From positions 101,552-165,551 of the forward strand of contig VXCM01002118.1 of NCBI GenBank assembly GCA_014773175.1: a stretch of DNA of 64,000 bases, written 5' to 3'. A program made the position numbers and the translations under genes. A model generated the notes under the pieces. It saw nothing but the letters and a program-made list of their open reading frames with translations, was not told where the DNA came from and made no database searches. Shown here piece by piece: positions 1 through 12,608 of this stretch (position 1 is the first letter of the stretch; each line of letters begins with the position of its first letter). The DNA comes from Lucifuga dentata. Its lineage: Eukaryota > Chordata > Actinopteri > Ophidiiformes > Bythitidae.

Positions 1-3000
1 GCAGACGTAACTCAGCATTTTGATTCACTTCACAGTCAGATTAGCAGCTCTAAAACTGGAAGAAACTCAGGCCCCATTTACATCTGGCATTAAAATGTGA
101 TCTGTGGATAAAATCGATTTAAAACCGTTCTCGTTATCTCGATTCTGCACGCATTGTGATCAGATCTCAGTAGGTGGGTCGTTAGGCAGTTCGGTAGACG
201 TGTTCACTCTTTGCTCAATAGATGAGCTTCATCCATTTTTTAAAAAAATACTTTAATTGGGCTGATGTTGCATGTTCAGGTACACATTTAAAGCTACTAC
301 AGTTTAAAACACACATCGAAATTCATTTCGATCGTGACGTGTTTTGTGTGAGTTTACGCCTTGCATTAACATGGATTGCTCCTTATCTGGATAATCTGGC
401 TACAGATCGTTTTAAAGGCATACTGTCAGTTTAATGGCTCTACTGTACATTTCCTCCTTGCCTGAGATCACATCAAAGCTTCTGTACTCCAAGTCTAGTA
501 AGTTCCAGAAGCAGCCGGTAAATGCTGCTGCATGTTGCATATCATTTAACACAGACTGGCACCAGCTACACAAACTACAGAAATCTATTGACGTGATACC
601 ATGATACGTATGATACATTATACATGGCAGATGTACAAAACCACTGCAGAGGAATTGACCAGTAAACTGACCTGTTTCCAGTCTAGAAACTGAAAATTAC
701 CTGAAAACATCCATTTAAGATGTTGGAATTCACTGTTCTTTGTGAACAAAACTTCCATAAACCTGCAATCTAATGATGTCCTACCCCTTTTGAGAACCAC
801 AGAGAAGAAGGTTCATCATACTGTACTTGAAGCACTTGCAGTCATGTAGTAAAAAGTTGGAGTACAAAGGAAACAACCAGTTTTTTTCTAATTATCTGTC
901 TCTTCTATGATAGATTTCTCTTTGTTTGATTAAAATTGGTACACTAAAATGTGACAAGTTGATCTTACTTAAAAAAAATCTAGGAAACCGATTGCCTTGA
1001 AAAAGGTAAGTAAATATAACTATTAGTCTTGTGTTTACTTTATGTCTACTTGAACTTAAGAAAGCAACTTAATTACTTACTTGAACTTAATTGAAGCAAC
1101 ATGTGGATATTTTGAAGCATTTAAGGGTGGATTTTCCCTTTAATTCTGCTCGCTACCTTCGTCTCCTGTCACATGTTTGTCATTATTAATTAGCCACATC
1201 TTTCCGTTCCCATTTCGTTTCTTATTCAGCTTGAAACTGCAAGTCAGAATTCCAACAAAGTCACGAGAAGCAATACTCCACGCTTCTTCGTACTGCATGA
1301 TGCATCGCTTGGGGCCTGACGTGAGAGAGATCTGAGGTTGTTAACACAAAGAGTTGTTCAAATTAACAATGGGAATATGATTCCCTGGAGGGCAACAAAC
1401 CCACAAGTCTGTCTACACTTGGCCTAGATAGTTCCTTGCAGACTTCCCCACGCCAGGCGTTTCTCCTGCACTACTGCTGCAGGATCTTACTATCACTTCC
1501 TCTTGGGGATAGAGAATCAGTGCCGCAGTGGTGCAGCAGGCATGTAAAAACTGGGGCTTCCGTTCCGTCTATGATGGCTGTAACACCTCTGGACTCAGAG
1601 CTTTGATCCGAAGGAGTCCAAAGGAAGGCCGTCCATCATCATGCATCGCACACCTCGCTCGTGGGCATGAGACGAAGCCGAAGGCCCGATGAATGAAGTG
1701 TAAAAATACATAAGAGCATTTGATCTTTACCCTGGTAGAATCTTAATGGAAAGAGATTGCAGGCTACATGAAAGAGGGCGTAACCTCATAAAGAGAGGTC
1801 AGAGGTATCTACGAGCTCATATACACGAATGAGAGAGAGGATGGAGAAGATGAGAAACTGATGGGGATGGAAAGAATGCTAAGAGGAACAAAAGCGAAAG
1901 GGTTTGTTGGACCTTGTTGACAGTACGAACCAAAAATGGTAAAAATAAATAAAATACTGGTTGGATAATATACTCACTGTCAACTCATGATGTCTAGCCA
2001 AGAAAATGCTTCTAAGAGCATTTTTAGGTTTGAAGCACTTGAACAGACAATCTCTCTCAATGTTTGGGTAATTTGATCAACAGCTACAACCAAAAATAGC
2101 TGTAACTGCCATATTTCCACTTTTATTGCCGACTACCTGTGTTGATTTTGACTCATCTAGCTGTCACCATCCATGCTGAAGGACATTTTGTTTGCTTATT
2201 TGTCAGTCATAAAACCTTTTTCTGCACTTTCTCGCTCATGTGTCAGGCTCCACCCAAGGACGTTTCAGAAATGAAGACAATAATACAGTAATTGAAAATA
2301 AAGTAAATGCTTTGCTGCTTCATATAGATCAGACTTCTCCGTGGGATTACAGCGATGGAAACAGACCTGCAAATCGAGCAGCAGCTACCTCAGCCTTTAT
2401 GACAGATTACATAGCAGGGTGAATATCAGGATCCTTCCATGCCTGTGTCATCCAATTTGTGTATTCGGTTTATTAAACGGGCTTAGGTGACTAACAAACA
2501 ATTCTTATTCACACAGTGGCCTGTTAAAGGCAAAAGGGCTCCTGATGGGGAAAGCAGACATCAGCAAAACATGGAGACAAGACAAGCAGGTTAGCATAGC
2601 AGATGTTTGTCGGTATTGAATCTGTGTCAAATGCCAAGTTTAGTGACTCTGCATGCAGAATTTGAACTTGAACCTTTGCACGAACAAACTTTCAGCCACA
2701 GATAAGGTAAATAGTCCAAACACACAAATATTGTTAAATCTATAAAATTGCTCTTTGAAGTGTAACCTGTATGCTCAGTGAAAAAAATATTAATAAAAAT
2801 GAGTTTTTTCACCCAATTTCTTGGTACTGGTTCTATCACTTCCAACTGAATTATCTTTGATCTTTATGTATGGAAAAGCCAAACATGAACATAATCTCAA
2901 CATTTGAGAAGATGCAGAATATTACAACATCCCTGTAACAAGGACTTCAAACTAAATATTGGCTCCTGACATCCAATAAATCAAACCCACAACTATTACC

Positions 3001-3338
3001 TGCCAGACAGAAGGACACAAAAGACAATATGAATGAGTGGACACCTATCAATATAATATCAATAGATTATACCAACAGATCCCTGTACTTCCACCTAGTA
3101 TTGATCAATAGGTGTATTATGTAAAGTTGCACAGGAGATGCATTCAGGTTCATCTGGGTTAAAAATAAAAGACACATCCATCCTCTCCCACAGCAAGTAT
3201 TTTATGACTTCTAAGTGAATTTATGACTTTTCTGCACTTTGTGGTGTTTTCATCCATTGTGGCACCACTATAATATGCCTATAATATTCCGATTGTGATA
3301 CTGATCCACAGGGTTGCTAAAATGAAGCTGTATCTCAC
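1..3338 (-). other. ppp2r5b: Presumed intron 1 of ppp2r5b; no exon seen
   Basis: The first coding exon of ppp2r5b ends in a good splice donor at 3338, so on the minus strand this stretch should be the start of intron 1. I looked for the next exon, which should encode the start of the B56 HEAT-repeat core, and found no matching reading frame. Open frames here, including a 60-codon plus-strand one at 2240-2422, have no recognisable domain. The remainder of the gene is inferred to lie to the left of the window. Confidence 0.5.
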
Positions 3339-3531
3339 CTTTGAGCAGGGGCAGCGGGGTGAGCTCCACCTGGGAGCTCTGGTAGCGGAACTGGGACGAG
3401 CTGTGGGACCTCCTCTGCCGGGCTCTGCGCATCGACCTGCGGGGGAAACCGTCCACCTTCTCCGCGGAGGGCACAGAGAAACCGGTGGTCGGCGAGGAAG
3501 GGCTGGTCGGAGGCAGCTTGGTCGTCTCCAT
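3339..3531 (-). CDS. ppp2r5b: PP2A regulatory subunit B56-beta, first coding exon (partial gene)
   Basis: This exon encodes the first 64 residues plus one base of a B56 (B') regulatory subunit of protein phosphatase 2A. That family directs the PP2A core enzyme to its substrates in cytosol and nucleus. Visible landmarks are the N-terminal METTKLPP, then EKVDGF, an Arg-rich [11 protein letters not shown] stretch, [16 protein letters not shown] and TPLPLLK. These match the beta isoform better than the alpha isoform, which has a different N-terminus and a QKRSQGSSQF-type motif. The exon ends CTC AAA G followed by GTGAGATA, so the next codon (Asp in the family) is split by the intron. Only the disordered N-terminal tail is here; the HEAT-repeat body is outside the window. 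The product name rests on remembered family sequence and on the arl2/batf2 neighbourhood. Confidence 0.9.
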
Positions 3532-3900
3532 GATGGAGATGGTGGTGAGGGGCTCCTGCGTGCTGCTGTGTGCTTATGTGCGTAAAAGGATGTCTGGGTG
3601 AATGGAGAAGAGGATGGAGGAGTGTGGGTGGCTTTCTGAATCACAGATGGTTTATCAATTGATCAGAGTGAATCGCTCTGGGATGGTGGAGGAAGAAGAC
3701 GGGGAGGAATGAGGACGGGGGGAAGATAAAGAAGGAGGGAGGCGGAGGAGAGGTGAGGAGATACGGAGGTATATCTGGATGTCCAGTCCCGTGTGTGTTC
3801 GCCTCGCNGGAGGAGAGGTGAGGAGATACGGAGGTATATCTGGATGTCCAGTCCCGTGTGTGTTCGCCTCGCTGTGTGTATCACGGCCGGACTGGAAACA
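3532..3900 (-). promoter_or_regulatory. ppp2r5b: ppp2r5b 5' UTR / proximal promoter, with a false duplication
   Basis: This lies directly upstream of the ppp2r5b start codon on the minus strand and has no competing coding signal. It contains a 64-bp perfect direct repeat (3744-3807 and 3809-3872) separated by a single N at 3808, which I read as a contig-join artefact. No clear TATA box or transcription start was identified. Confidence 0.5.
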
Positions 3901-4584
3901 GCAGCAGCAGCAGCATCCCTGATCCTTTATTTTTCACGCTCAGATGAAAAATTGCGTGTGTATCATCCCCGTGGAGGAGTGTACAGCTACCAGATGATGC
4001 ACAGACAGACGCCTCTCCTCCACACACACATACACACACACACGCACGCCTTTTCACTGCTGTATTGGCGTCACACACCGACTAAGTCATCGGCCTAAAT
4101 TTGGACATTTATTTCTATATTTAACCACTGGATTATTGATCCCAGCACCATGCGTAAAAACAAAATCACTGTAATCAAGCACCGATCAAGCACCGATTAA
4201 CCTCCTTCTGCTCTGAGCAAACAGCGGGAGTCCAGATCGGTTTACAGTTTGCACAAAGATTCCGTCCACCTCATCAATGAGGCTCGTTATCAATAAAATC
4301 ACTGATCGGTCCTGGCGGTGGATGAAGGTGATGATATCATAAAATCATCAATCTGGGCCCACCTCGGCTGCCGCATCACTGTTGTCCTTCTCGATCCTTG
4401 TAACGGCTCCTCTTTGACCGTCAAAACGCCCGTTCTTTCTTATATNTTTTTTTAATTTTCTCCTGGCCACGGTGCCTCCTTCTGGCGTCCTCCAACCGTA
4501 TCAGGGCGGGGAAACGGTCCCTCACCGCACCGACATGTGCAGGTCCTCCGCCAGCGGCCGATGCAACACCGACTGCCGCTCCTN

Positions 4585-4624
<40 letters not shown>

Positions 4625-5069
4625 AAATTAGAAGCTCCTTCAGCCGGTAACGGAAAGCTAAAGGTCCGTTTTACACAATAGAACCCGTCTGTGTCTGTGA
4701 GATTGACGCGGTTTATCCTGTCCCCCCTTCTCGGTTGCCTTTATCCGGTTGTCCTACAGCGTCTCAACAGCGTCAAGTGACATGGGGTGACAAAAGCAGA
4801 TATAGGAAGTATCGCAATCTGGATTTCAAAATAAAATAAAGACAGGTTTGCCATCCATCTGGGAGCTTAGCATATTCCAGCAATGATTGGGCAAGAGAAG
4901 GTGGAATCCTTCATAATCACCATAGATCAGTGGATCTCATCCTGGTATTCAATAGCAGCAATATTCTATTTCTTTCTGCATCTCTAACCACACTTGCATA
5001 GCCTAATCAGGTGAGTTCCCTTAATCAAGAGTTTGTGATTGTCAGAGAAGGGAAAGAAGCAGTACCATA

Positions 5070-5330
5070 GTTTTTGAGGACCAGGATTGAGAACCACTGC
5101 TGGATAACGGATCTCAAACCAGTTCCATGGAGGGCTGAGAAGCTGCAGATTTTCAGTCCAGCCATAAACTTCTCCAGCTGAATTGACTGATTTGCTCCTG
5201 CCCTGATTGCTGATCATTGGAATCAGCTGGCATATTTTTTTATTTTTTATTTTTTTCAGTTGGACTGAAAACCTGCAGCCCTTTGGCCCTCTGTGGCACA
5301 TGGTTTGAGACCCATGCCATGCTATAGATT
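5070..5330. mobile_element. Fold-back (inverted-repeat) interspersed element
   Basis: The left arm around 5126-5160 reads as a GGAGGGCTGAGAAGCTGCAG type sequence followed by TTTTCAGTCCA. The right arm around 5257-5292 carries the imperfect reverse complement (TTGGACTGAAAACCTGCAGC, then CCTTTGGCCCTC). No open frame lies between the arms. This looks like a non-autonomous DNA element; similar 'ggaccaggattgagaaccactg' sequence is familiar from fish genomes, but I assign no superfamily. Confidence 0.5.
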
Positions 5331-6109
5331 CACCAGCTATGAACATTTCTCCACCCATAAGTGACAAACATGACTATCCAAAGACAGCCAGATTTACCAG
5401 ATTTTCCTCTCTTACCCCTAATGGTGCAGATCTAAAGCAATAACAATTATGTTAATAGCCTAAATTTTAATGGTGCCACCTGACTATTGGCTTATGTAAA
5501 GCAAGTTTTTATTAATAAGTAAGGAAAAAGTAAGAGCAACAAGATAATATCTAACATCAAACTATCTGTAACAGCGATTTTAGAAGGAGCAAAGCAGTAA
5601 CTGATATGTGATAAAATCTTTGTTATCTTTGATGATATCAGACCTGAGATACTAAAATACTATTGTTAGGTTGCAACTAGTGTTTTATTTTGAAGGCGCT
5701 ACCGGATGCAGTTTTACCTGACTATGGCTGCGCTGACATGGTTCCTGAACCTGAGGTGGTGCAGGGAGAGAGGGATGAGGCTCCTCACTGCGGATGACGC
5801 TTTTGGAGAGATTTATTTATTTATTTATTTTCTTTTATTTATGTGGCCTGGCTCGCCTTTTAAACCCGGTTCATTTTAACCGGAGGAGTCATTAGATCCT
5901 CCTTCATTTTTTACTCCCCTGCTCCTCTTCCGTCACCTCTACCAAGCAGCTGGAAGGCTTCCGTCCCTTTTTAATAATTCCGTGTTTTATAATCGCTCCA
6001 GCTCCTTCTTCTCCAGCGGCGGAACGTTTTGACGTTCAGTGTTTCTGTCTGTCTCCCCGCCTCCCCCATCTTTCCCCATTTTTCCTCCTTTCCTATTTGG
6101 CGTGAGCAC

Positions 6110-6119
6110 GTGTGTGTGT

Positions 6120-6156
<37 letters not shown>

Positions 6157-6245
6157 GTACTTGGCTTTGAGGATCAAGTCCCATCCATTGTTCCTCTCCA
6201 TCTCTTCACTAAGCTACTTGTTCTCTCTCTCTCTCCCTCTCTCTC

Positions 6246-6296
<51 letters not shown>
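6110..6296. repeat. (TG)n and (CA)n microsatellite pair
   Basis: A TG run at about 6110-6155 and a CA run at about 6248-6296 lie about 90 bp apart in opposite strand sense, so a single strand could form a hairpin between them. The open frames made of alternating residues here are artefacts of the repeats. Confidence 0.95.
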
Positions 6297-6297
<1 letters not shown>

Positions 6298-6643
6298 TCA
6301 AAGTCACACCTTTGCTGTTGTGTTTCCAGCTGCTGTTCCACGCACACTTCATCCTCACAATCTTATAATAAAGGGGTTTGTGTAAGATACGCACCTGCGC
6401 TCCTTCATCCTCCTCCTCCTCTTCTGTAGCAGGTAAACTCAGCCTTCTGGGAAAAAGGGGGCACCGGCAGTCCGGTAAACGGCAGAGGAGAGGCCAGTGC
6501 TGCTCTCCTTCATGTCTTCCTTTAAAGACAGAACTCTATAAGCAATATGAAAAACAGCACTCTATTAAAATATTCTATAAATATTCTAATTACAATGTTG
6601 TGAATAACCTTTTGATAATCTAATATTGAGTTAAAAGTCTATA

Positions 6644-7118
6644 ATTAAAGGACCATTCCATCCATTTTGCATGTTTGAGCCTAATATATTTAATTTTTAT
6701 GCACTTAACGTTACTGACAATTATTTTCAAATGGAATGGTGAAATTGTTTCGAAGTTTCGTAATTTTAGTGTTTAAGCGCAATAAAAAGTGAGGAGTGAA
6801 TGTACGTCTCCACCAAAAGAAGACCTGCGTTTGTCAAAAAATTTAAATGACTGTGACTTCATAAGACTGTGTAAGAAACATGGATTTTTAAGGTGAGTGT
6901 ATCGCTTGAATATTTGATTTTGAAAGATTAAAAAATTTTGCAAAAGCTGAAATACAGTTTTCTCCTTTGGGAAATGATTGACAGTTAAACTTATGTGTAT
7001 GAAAATTGAATATATTAGGCTCAAACATGCAAAATGGTGGTATGGTCCTTTAATGANATGTGTATGAAAATTGAATATATTAGGCTCAAACATGCAAAAT
7101 GGTGGTATGGTCCTTTAA
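6644..7118. mobile_element. MITE family 1, copy A (TTAA-flanked)
   Basis: The element begins TTAAAGGACCATTCCATCC and ends with the inverted GGTATGGTCCTTTAA. Roughly 80 bp at each end are imperfect inverted repeats including TTTTGCATGTTTGAGCCTAA. There is no coding capacity. TTAA at both ends is what piggyBac-type target duplication would leave, an inference only. The right end is falsely duplicated across an N at 7057. Related copies are at 32646, 56206, 59196 and 60783. Confidence 0.8.
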
Positions 7119-9172
7119 TGACAAATAGTCTGAATAAATCAGAATACCACTAAATTGAAATAATAGAATGATTTTATTTTTCCAAGTAACTTTTCTATGG
7201 CAACCAGCAGAGGCATGTCACTGATTTGCAAGTCACAAGTAACTATCAGGTCTTGAGCCTGAAGTCAAGGCAGACAAGTCACAAGTTGCATCACAAGTCA
7301 AGAGTAACACGTATCAAAATGTCAAATTTATACAAATCACGAATACTTAAAATGTTATTACTTTCAAAAATAAGCATTGTAATTTAATGACAATAGAAAT
7401 CGATATGACTATAAAATGTAATTTTGAAACTACACTAGTAATGTCTTGGTGAAATCATCAATCTAAAAGGTCTATTTCTTATCAATATTCAGAGGAAAAT
7501 GCAACTAAAGAAACAACTTGAATGCAACATCACAAAATATGTCAGCTTGGCTCGCTCAGCAGATGGAAAGTGTTTTCAGGTGGAGTTTCCCTTTAACCTG
7601 GAAAGTTACTTAGCTAGCTTTAGTTTGAAGAAGGTGTCAAGCCTTTCAGAGTCAAAAGGCTCAAGTCCAAATGAAGTCACAAGTTGCTAGTGTCAAAGTC
7701 AAGTTGCTTTTTAAAATATATCAAGTGGAGTCACAATTTGGCAATTTTTGACTCAAGTCCAGGTCAAGTCTTCCTGGACCTCGAGTCCACATCACTAGTC
7801 ATAAAACGCAGTCTTACACAAAACCATATGCTGGGAAACTCCAAAATACACACAATACAAAGTGTATATCAAACTAAATAATCTATGTTTCGTGTAAAAT
7901 AAAATCATCATTTAAAAAATAAACAATCACAGTGTGTAAGCAGAATTCATTCCTAAGCCCATCAAACACAATGTAAAGATATTCTTTTACACCACAGTTC
8001 CTAAAACAGGTTTGAGCAGCCTCATGATCGGTTACAGGGAGTCCCCTGAAAAATGAAGAAGTTTAATAACTCTGGAAATTAACACAATGAATAATTAATT
8101 AGGGAACTATTTTTATCAGAGATTTAACTCTCTGCTCACCAGACAATCACGCTTTTTCTGAATATGTTACACCTAAATCATGTTGAAAACCCACATCCTG
8201 TATCATCATCGTCATCATCATCATCATCATCATAATTAATGACATTGCCAGCACATCATTTTTGGGGTAATCAGTGACCCTGTCGTCATGGTTACTAATG
8301 AAGCCATCCCTGATATCCTCATCATGCTGATTATTCTCTCTCCCTCTTGTAAAAATCCCACAGCAGCTTGGTTTATGACTTGACAGCTAGTCATCTAACA
8401 TAAAAAACAATAATCTCATACGTCCATCCATTTAGCTGGATTTGGTCCTAAATAAACTAAACAATCTATTTAGTTAAATTTGTAAAATCATAGCTGCACA
8501 AAGAAAATCCAGTTGAATTCACAAAATGGCCATGAACATCATCATCATTCTATTATTTAAGGACAAAATAAATAATCTGCGCATATCATTAAATTATTAA
8601 ATATGACTTTTTTTTATTTTTTGTATCAAACAAGGTAAAGATGTTAATTCATTCATCTAAAAATGAAATTAACTTTGGCACTTACTGTAGTTTCACACTG
8701 AGGCTACAGGCAGAAATGTAAAAAACATTCTCTTAATGAAACTTCCTCTTAAGTCCTAAATTTGTGAGTCAAAATTTCTTAATGTTCTGTTTTACAGTTT
8801 CATATCTTTTAAGGAACAGATCACAAATACTGTTCTTCTTCTTTAAATCAAAACTGCTACACTGATTGCATATTTGGTTACTATCGAACTAGTTTATTTT
8901 ACAGATTTTGACATTTTGGCAGCTACAGAAAAGCGGTTTTAAAATCTGGTTCCAGTCTGAGACTTGGGAGAAGAAGCTGAATTAATGTTTCAGTCCAGAC
9001 TTGTTTAGGTCTTTATTCATTTTTATGCTAAAATGTCCATGTATGAGTAACTGCTAGCTAGTACAACTGGCAAATTTGCAAATTTTTAAACTCGCAAATT
9101 TGTGAGTTTTTAAACTAGCAAATTTGCCACTTTTTAAACTCAAAACAATAATAAGGGGGAATCACCACCTTA

Positions 9173-9460
9173 CGTTGTGACTATGCCTTATTAAATTATA
9201 CCTTATTAAATTTGGAGTTTTTAAAACTCAGAAAAATAAGGAGAAATAGGAAATCGGAATTAACAGTCTCACGTTGTGACTATGCCTGCACATTATCTTA
9301 TTAAATTATGCTTTTCCATCAGATTTCACAACAAGGAAATACTTGTGCTTGTAGTGCAATATCATGTATTACAATAAGCATACTGATTTTTAAAACTGGC
9401 AGATTAATTGTGACTATGCCTGCAGTACATGACATTATTAAATTATACATTTCCATTGAA
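9173..9460. repeat. Decayed AT-rich repeats
   Basis: The phrase GTGACTATGCCT followed by ATTAAATTAT-rich sequence appears three times, near 9176, 9277 and 9411. Upstream of it are several short repeats of AAATTTGC with TTTTTAAACT. The unequal spacing (about 101 and 135 bp) suggests an old, diverged repeat rather than an active array. Confidence 0.5.
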
Positions 9461-9889
9461 TTTAGCAATTAAAAAAAACTGCTTTTAGCACAAAATCATC
9501 TAATTATCATACGCATGCGCAGACTTTTAAAACATATGGAATACGGACAGCATACTGACTTTTTTTTAGTTTTACTGGCAAATTTGCGCGTTTAAAAACT
9601 TGAAATAATCCCCCCTCGTTTTTTTTTTTTTTNCGTTTTTTTTTTTTTCTTTCATATGGCCCTAATATGCCGTCGTAGGCTAGTAAATGTCAAAATATCC
9701 ATTTTAAGGTTGTTGGGTGTGGTGTTTTTGGCAAACTACACTCATCTTTTGGAAAAGGAACAAGACCTGCATCCTCTGTGCTGCTATTTGGCCCCACATG
9801 ACTGAAACCAAGTTAACCAAACTTTGGAAATCAACTCCACATTTCAACTAAACCATCTAAACATGCCTTGTATGGCTACACATGCAGTG

Positions 9890-12557
9890 CTACTGGTTAC
9901 AAGTCCCACTCAGTATCCAATCATTGGACTCCAACAGCTCAGAGAGGGAGACGTCTTTTGCATTGTCAGTCAATGGCAGCAGAGAGGACGAGGGTTGACA
10001 AGGAGGTCCTGTGGAACTGCTTGAGGTATTTTGAGGGATGTCGATGGGACTGGGGACAGTGAGGAGGGACAGCAGAGAGAGTGGATTAGGAGCATTTTGT
10101 TGATTATAACTGGACTTTAAGGCAAAGTCAAGGGCAGAGAAGGGATCCGGATTTGTCTGAGGGGAAACTGAGAGGGACTGAAGAGCAGAATCTTGATGGA
10201 AAGTTGGTAAAAGAGTGCATGGTGAACTGGAATTGGTTGGAGTACAACCAGACCGACCTGGATGAAGCTCAGATGTATTCATAGAACAACCGTGTGGTGC
10301 TAGAGTGGCCTTTTCTGCTATTGAAGGTGTAATAGGAGAGTAAGGAGGTAATACGGTCGATGTAGAATGAAAACTGGAAGTAGGAAAGGAGACTTGTTTT
10401 AATAGGAAAGCATGGAGTGTGTCGGAATGAGGTACAGAGGGAGAAACGTGGGAAGAGGAACGCAGGACAGCATTAACAGCATTCGCTGACGCTGAAGAAC
10501 TTCTGTGGTCAGAGTGAGGCAGAGGAGTTGTGGTGAGGAAGGCGGAGGGTACGAGGTTTGAAACGAGGCTCGCGCTGACTGGAGCAAAAAGGGAGTGAGG
10601 ACTCAGGCAGAAAGAGGCAGAAGAGGAGAAGGTTTCAGTAGACGAGGTTGGAGATGAGTTTGAGGTGGTTGATGTCAGAGCACGAGGTGAAGAGGAGAGA
10701 TGAGCGCTTTGAACGCATTCGACTGTGGGAAAAGTCAAAGAGGTAGAGTGTGAAGGGGGACCAGCGAAACTGGAACATGAGGTCTGGAGGGGGGGGCTAG
10801 CAGGGCTGGAGCAGCACTGGAGGTCCATGGGGAGCAGAGCTGCAGCTGGTGATGGCGATGGCGAGGCGGCGAGGCGAGCAGTCGGGCTGGAAGACGAGGT
10901 TCTGAGGCGACAAAGAGGCTTGTGGCGCTCCAGAGCCGTCGCATAGAGGCGGAGCTCCCTCTTCAACGTGGCGATCTCCTTTTCCAGGGCCAGGTTGGTT
11001 TGCTCCACACACTGGAGCTCCTGAAGGAGTGAGAGAGACAGAAGAAGAGATATGAAAAGAGAGAAAAGACAAGATGGAGAGAAAAGTTGAGAGGGACGGA
11101 TATGACACATCGGTCCTGTCAACGTTGAGTCAGGTATTTCTTTATTATCCCAAAGAGAGCAATGAAAACAGATTAAAGATGTACATCACAAGAAAAACAA
11201 TAAAGTTAATCACATCCTGCCCACATAATATCACACCAGACGTGACTCGTACGGTAATAAACCAGGAAGGCCTCCATCTCAAGTCAAGCAAGACTAACGA
11301 CACCTTAAATCTCTTCTTCAGCTCATTTTGTGCCATTTCAGAAAACACAACAGTGAGACGAAGACGACGCTCGTTTCCATAGTTATAAACCAAAAAGTGG
11401 TTTTAAAAATCACCAGCATGCTCCTGTCACTACAGATTCTGACACATTAAAGGAGCATGTCAGTGATTTTAAAATCCATGGAGAACCAGGGAATCTATTT
11501 CAAAATGAATTTTGACTGCATGAGATTCATTTCCAAAGTTGTAAACCAAAAAGTGGTTTTAAAATCACTGGCATGCTCCTTTAATCTGTTGGTATCTGTA
11601 CTGATAGATGTGAGTAGAAGCAAGGTTCCAGTCCCAGATTTTACTCCGGAGTGACTGAAATGCAGCTTCAGCAGGACAGACGAGAATTTCGATAATTTTA
11701 TCAAGACTCACTGACGCTGGCTTCATGTTTTTCACAAGTTTGGTTAGTTTTAAGGGTGTGACACTTCTTCAAAAACAACCTGAAGAACAGAAGAGCAGAA
11801 GTGAAAGAGAAAACAGAGAGAAAATGAAAGTTTGGACACCATCCAACTTTTAATAGCTGATACATGCACACGCTGTTCTGACTGGTTTTGGCAGGTAGGA
11901 CATTCTCATGTTATGCAGACAAAGGAAGGAAAACTGAAATTGGTTTGAAAAAGAAGAAAATCGTGAGAAAACTTTTCCATCATGAGGTTAAGGTAAAACA
12001 CGTTTAGTGTTACAGCCTGTTTGGATTATTACTATTATTACCTTATTATCATATTCAGGAGAATATTACATTTTGTGGATGTTTCTCAAGTCTAAATCTT
12101 GGCCTGGAAATTATATGTTACATGTGAGTTCAAAAGAAATCAGATTAGGGATCCTAGTGAGAAACATGATTAATGTCATAGAAGCATGTTTGAGGAAAAA
12201 GCTTTAATTTGATTACATGGAGACAAATTGAAAAGATTTAAATCATGATAATTTAACTGATCTAGATAATACATGGAGTTGGCTTTGGAAAATAAATTGT
12301 ATATTGAGGATTAGTGATGGTTGTTTTGTCATGTGAATGCATTTGTTATCTAATGTCAAATTAAAAAAATATATATTGGGATTGATTTTACAGAAAATGT
12401 ATATTTGGAATGGACTGAATTTTTTTCTTTGCTTTTTTAAAATTTTTTTGTTTGATATGATGGATATTTTGCACGTTTCTAATTTGGAGTTAATTTTGTA
12501 CACCAGTGGAACTTGACGAGTAAAAGAGTGACAAAGTGGGAAAACAAAGTCAGGAAG

Positions 12558-12608
<51 letters not shown>

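Larger units (their letters stand above)
3901..9889. other. Spacer between ppp2r5b and batf2
   Basis: No coding exon was recognised. The stretch holds a fold-back repeat near 5070-5330, TG and CA microsatellites at 6110-6155 and 6248-6296, one TTAA-flanked MITE at 6644-7118, a short CAT repeat near 8205-8232, and AT-rich decayed repeats around 9060-9620. Single Ns sit in or beside homopolymer runs at 4446, 4584 and 9633. In mammals gpha2 lies in this interval; I saw no cysteine-rich exon resembling it. Confidence 0.6.

Noticed and set aside
2240..2422. 60-codon plus-strand frame
   Set aside because: Short, with no splice context or recognised family; it sits inside the presumed ppp2r5b intron.
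3744..3872. Tandem duplication in the ppp2r5b 5' UTR as a real event
   Set aside because: The copies are identical, separated by an N, and of the same length class as five other such blocks in the window, so an assembly join is the simpler explanation.
6029..6429. Frames of alternating Val-Cys and Thr-His residues
   Set aside because: Direct translations of TG/CA microsatellites.
8205..8232. Short CAT/CATCAT repeat considered as a CRISPR-like array or snoRNA box
   Set aside because: It is a plain trinucleotide repeat without spacers and without a matching box D.
3901..9889. Possible gpha2 gene between ppp2r5b and batf2
   Set aside because: No exon with the expected cysteine spacing was found; the interval is repeats and AT-rich sequence.
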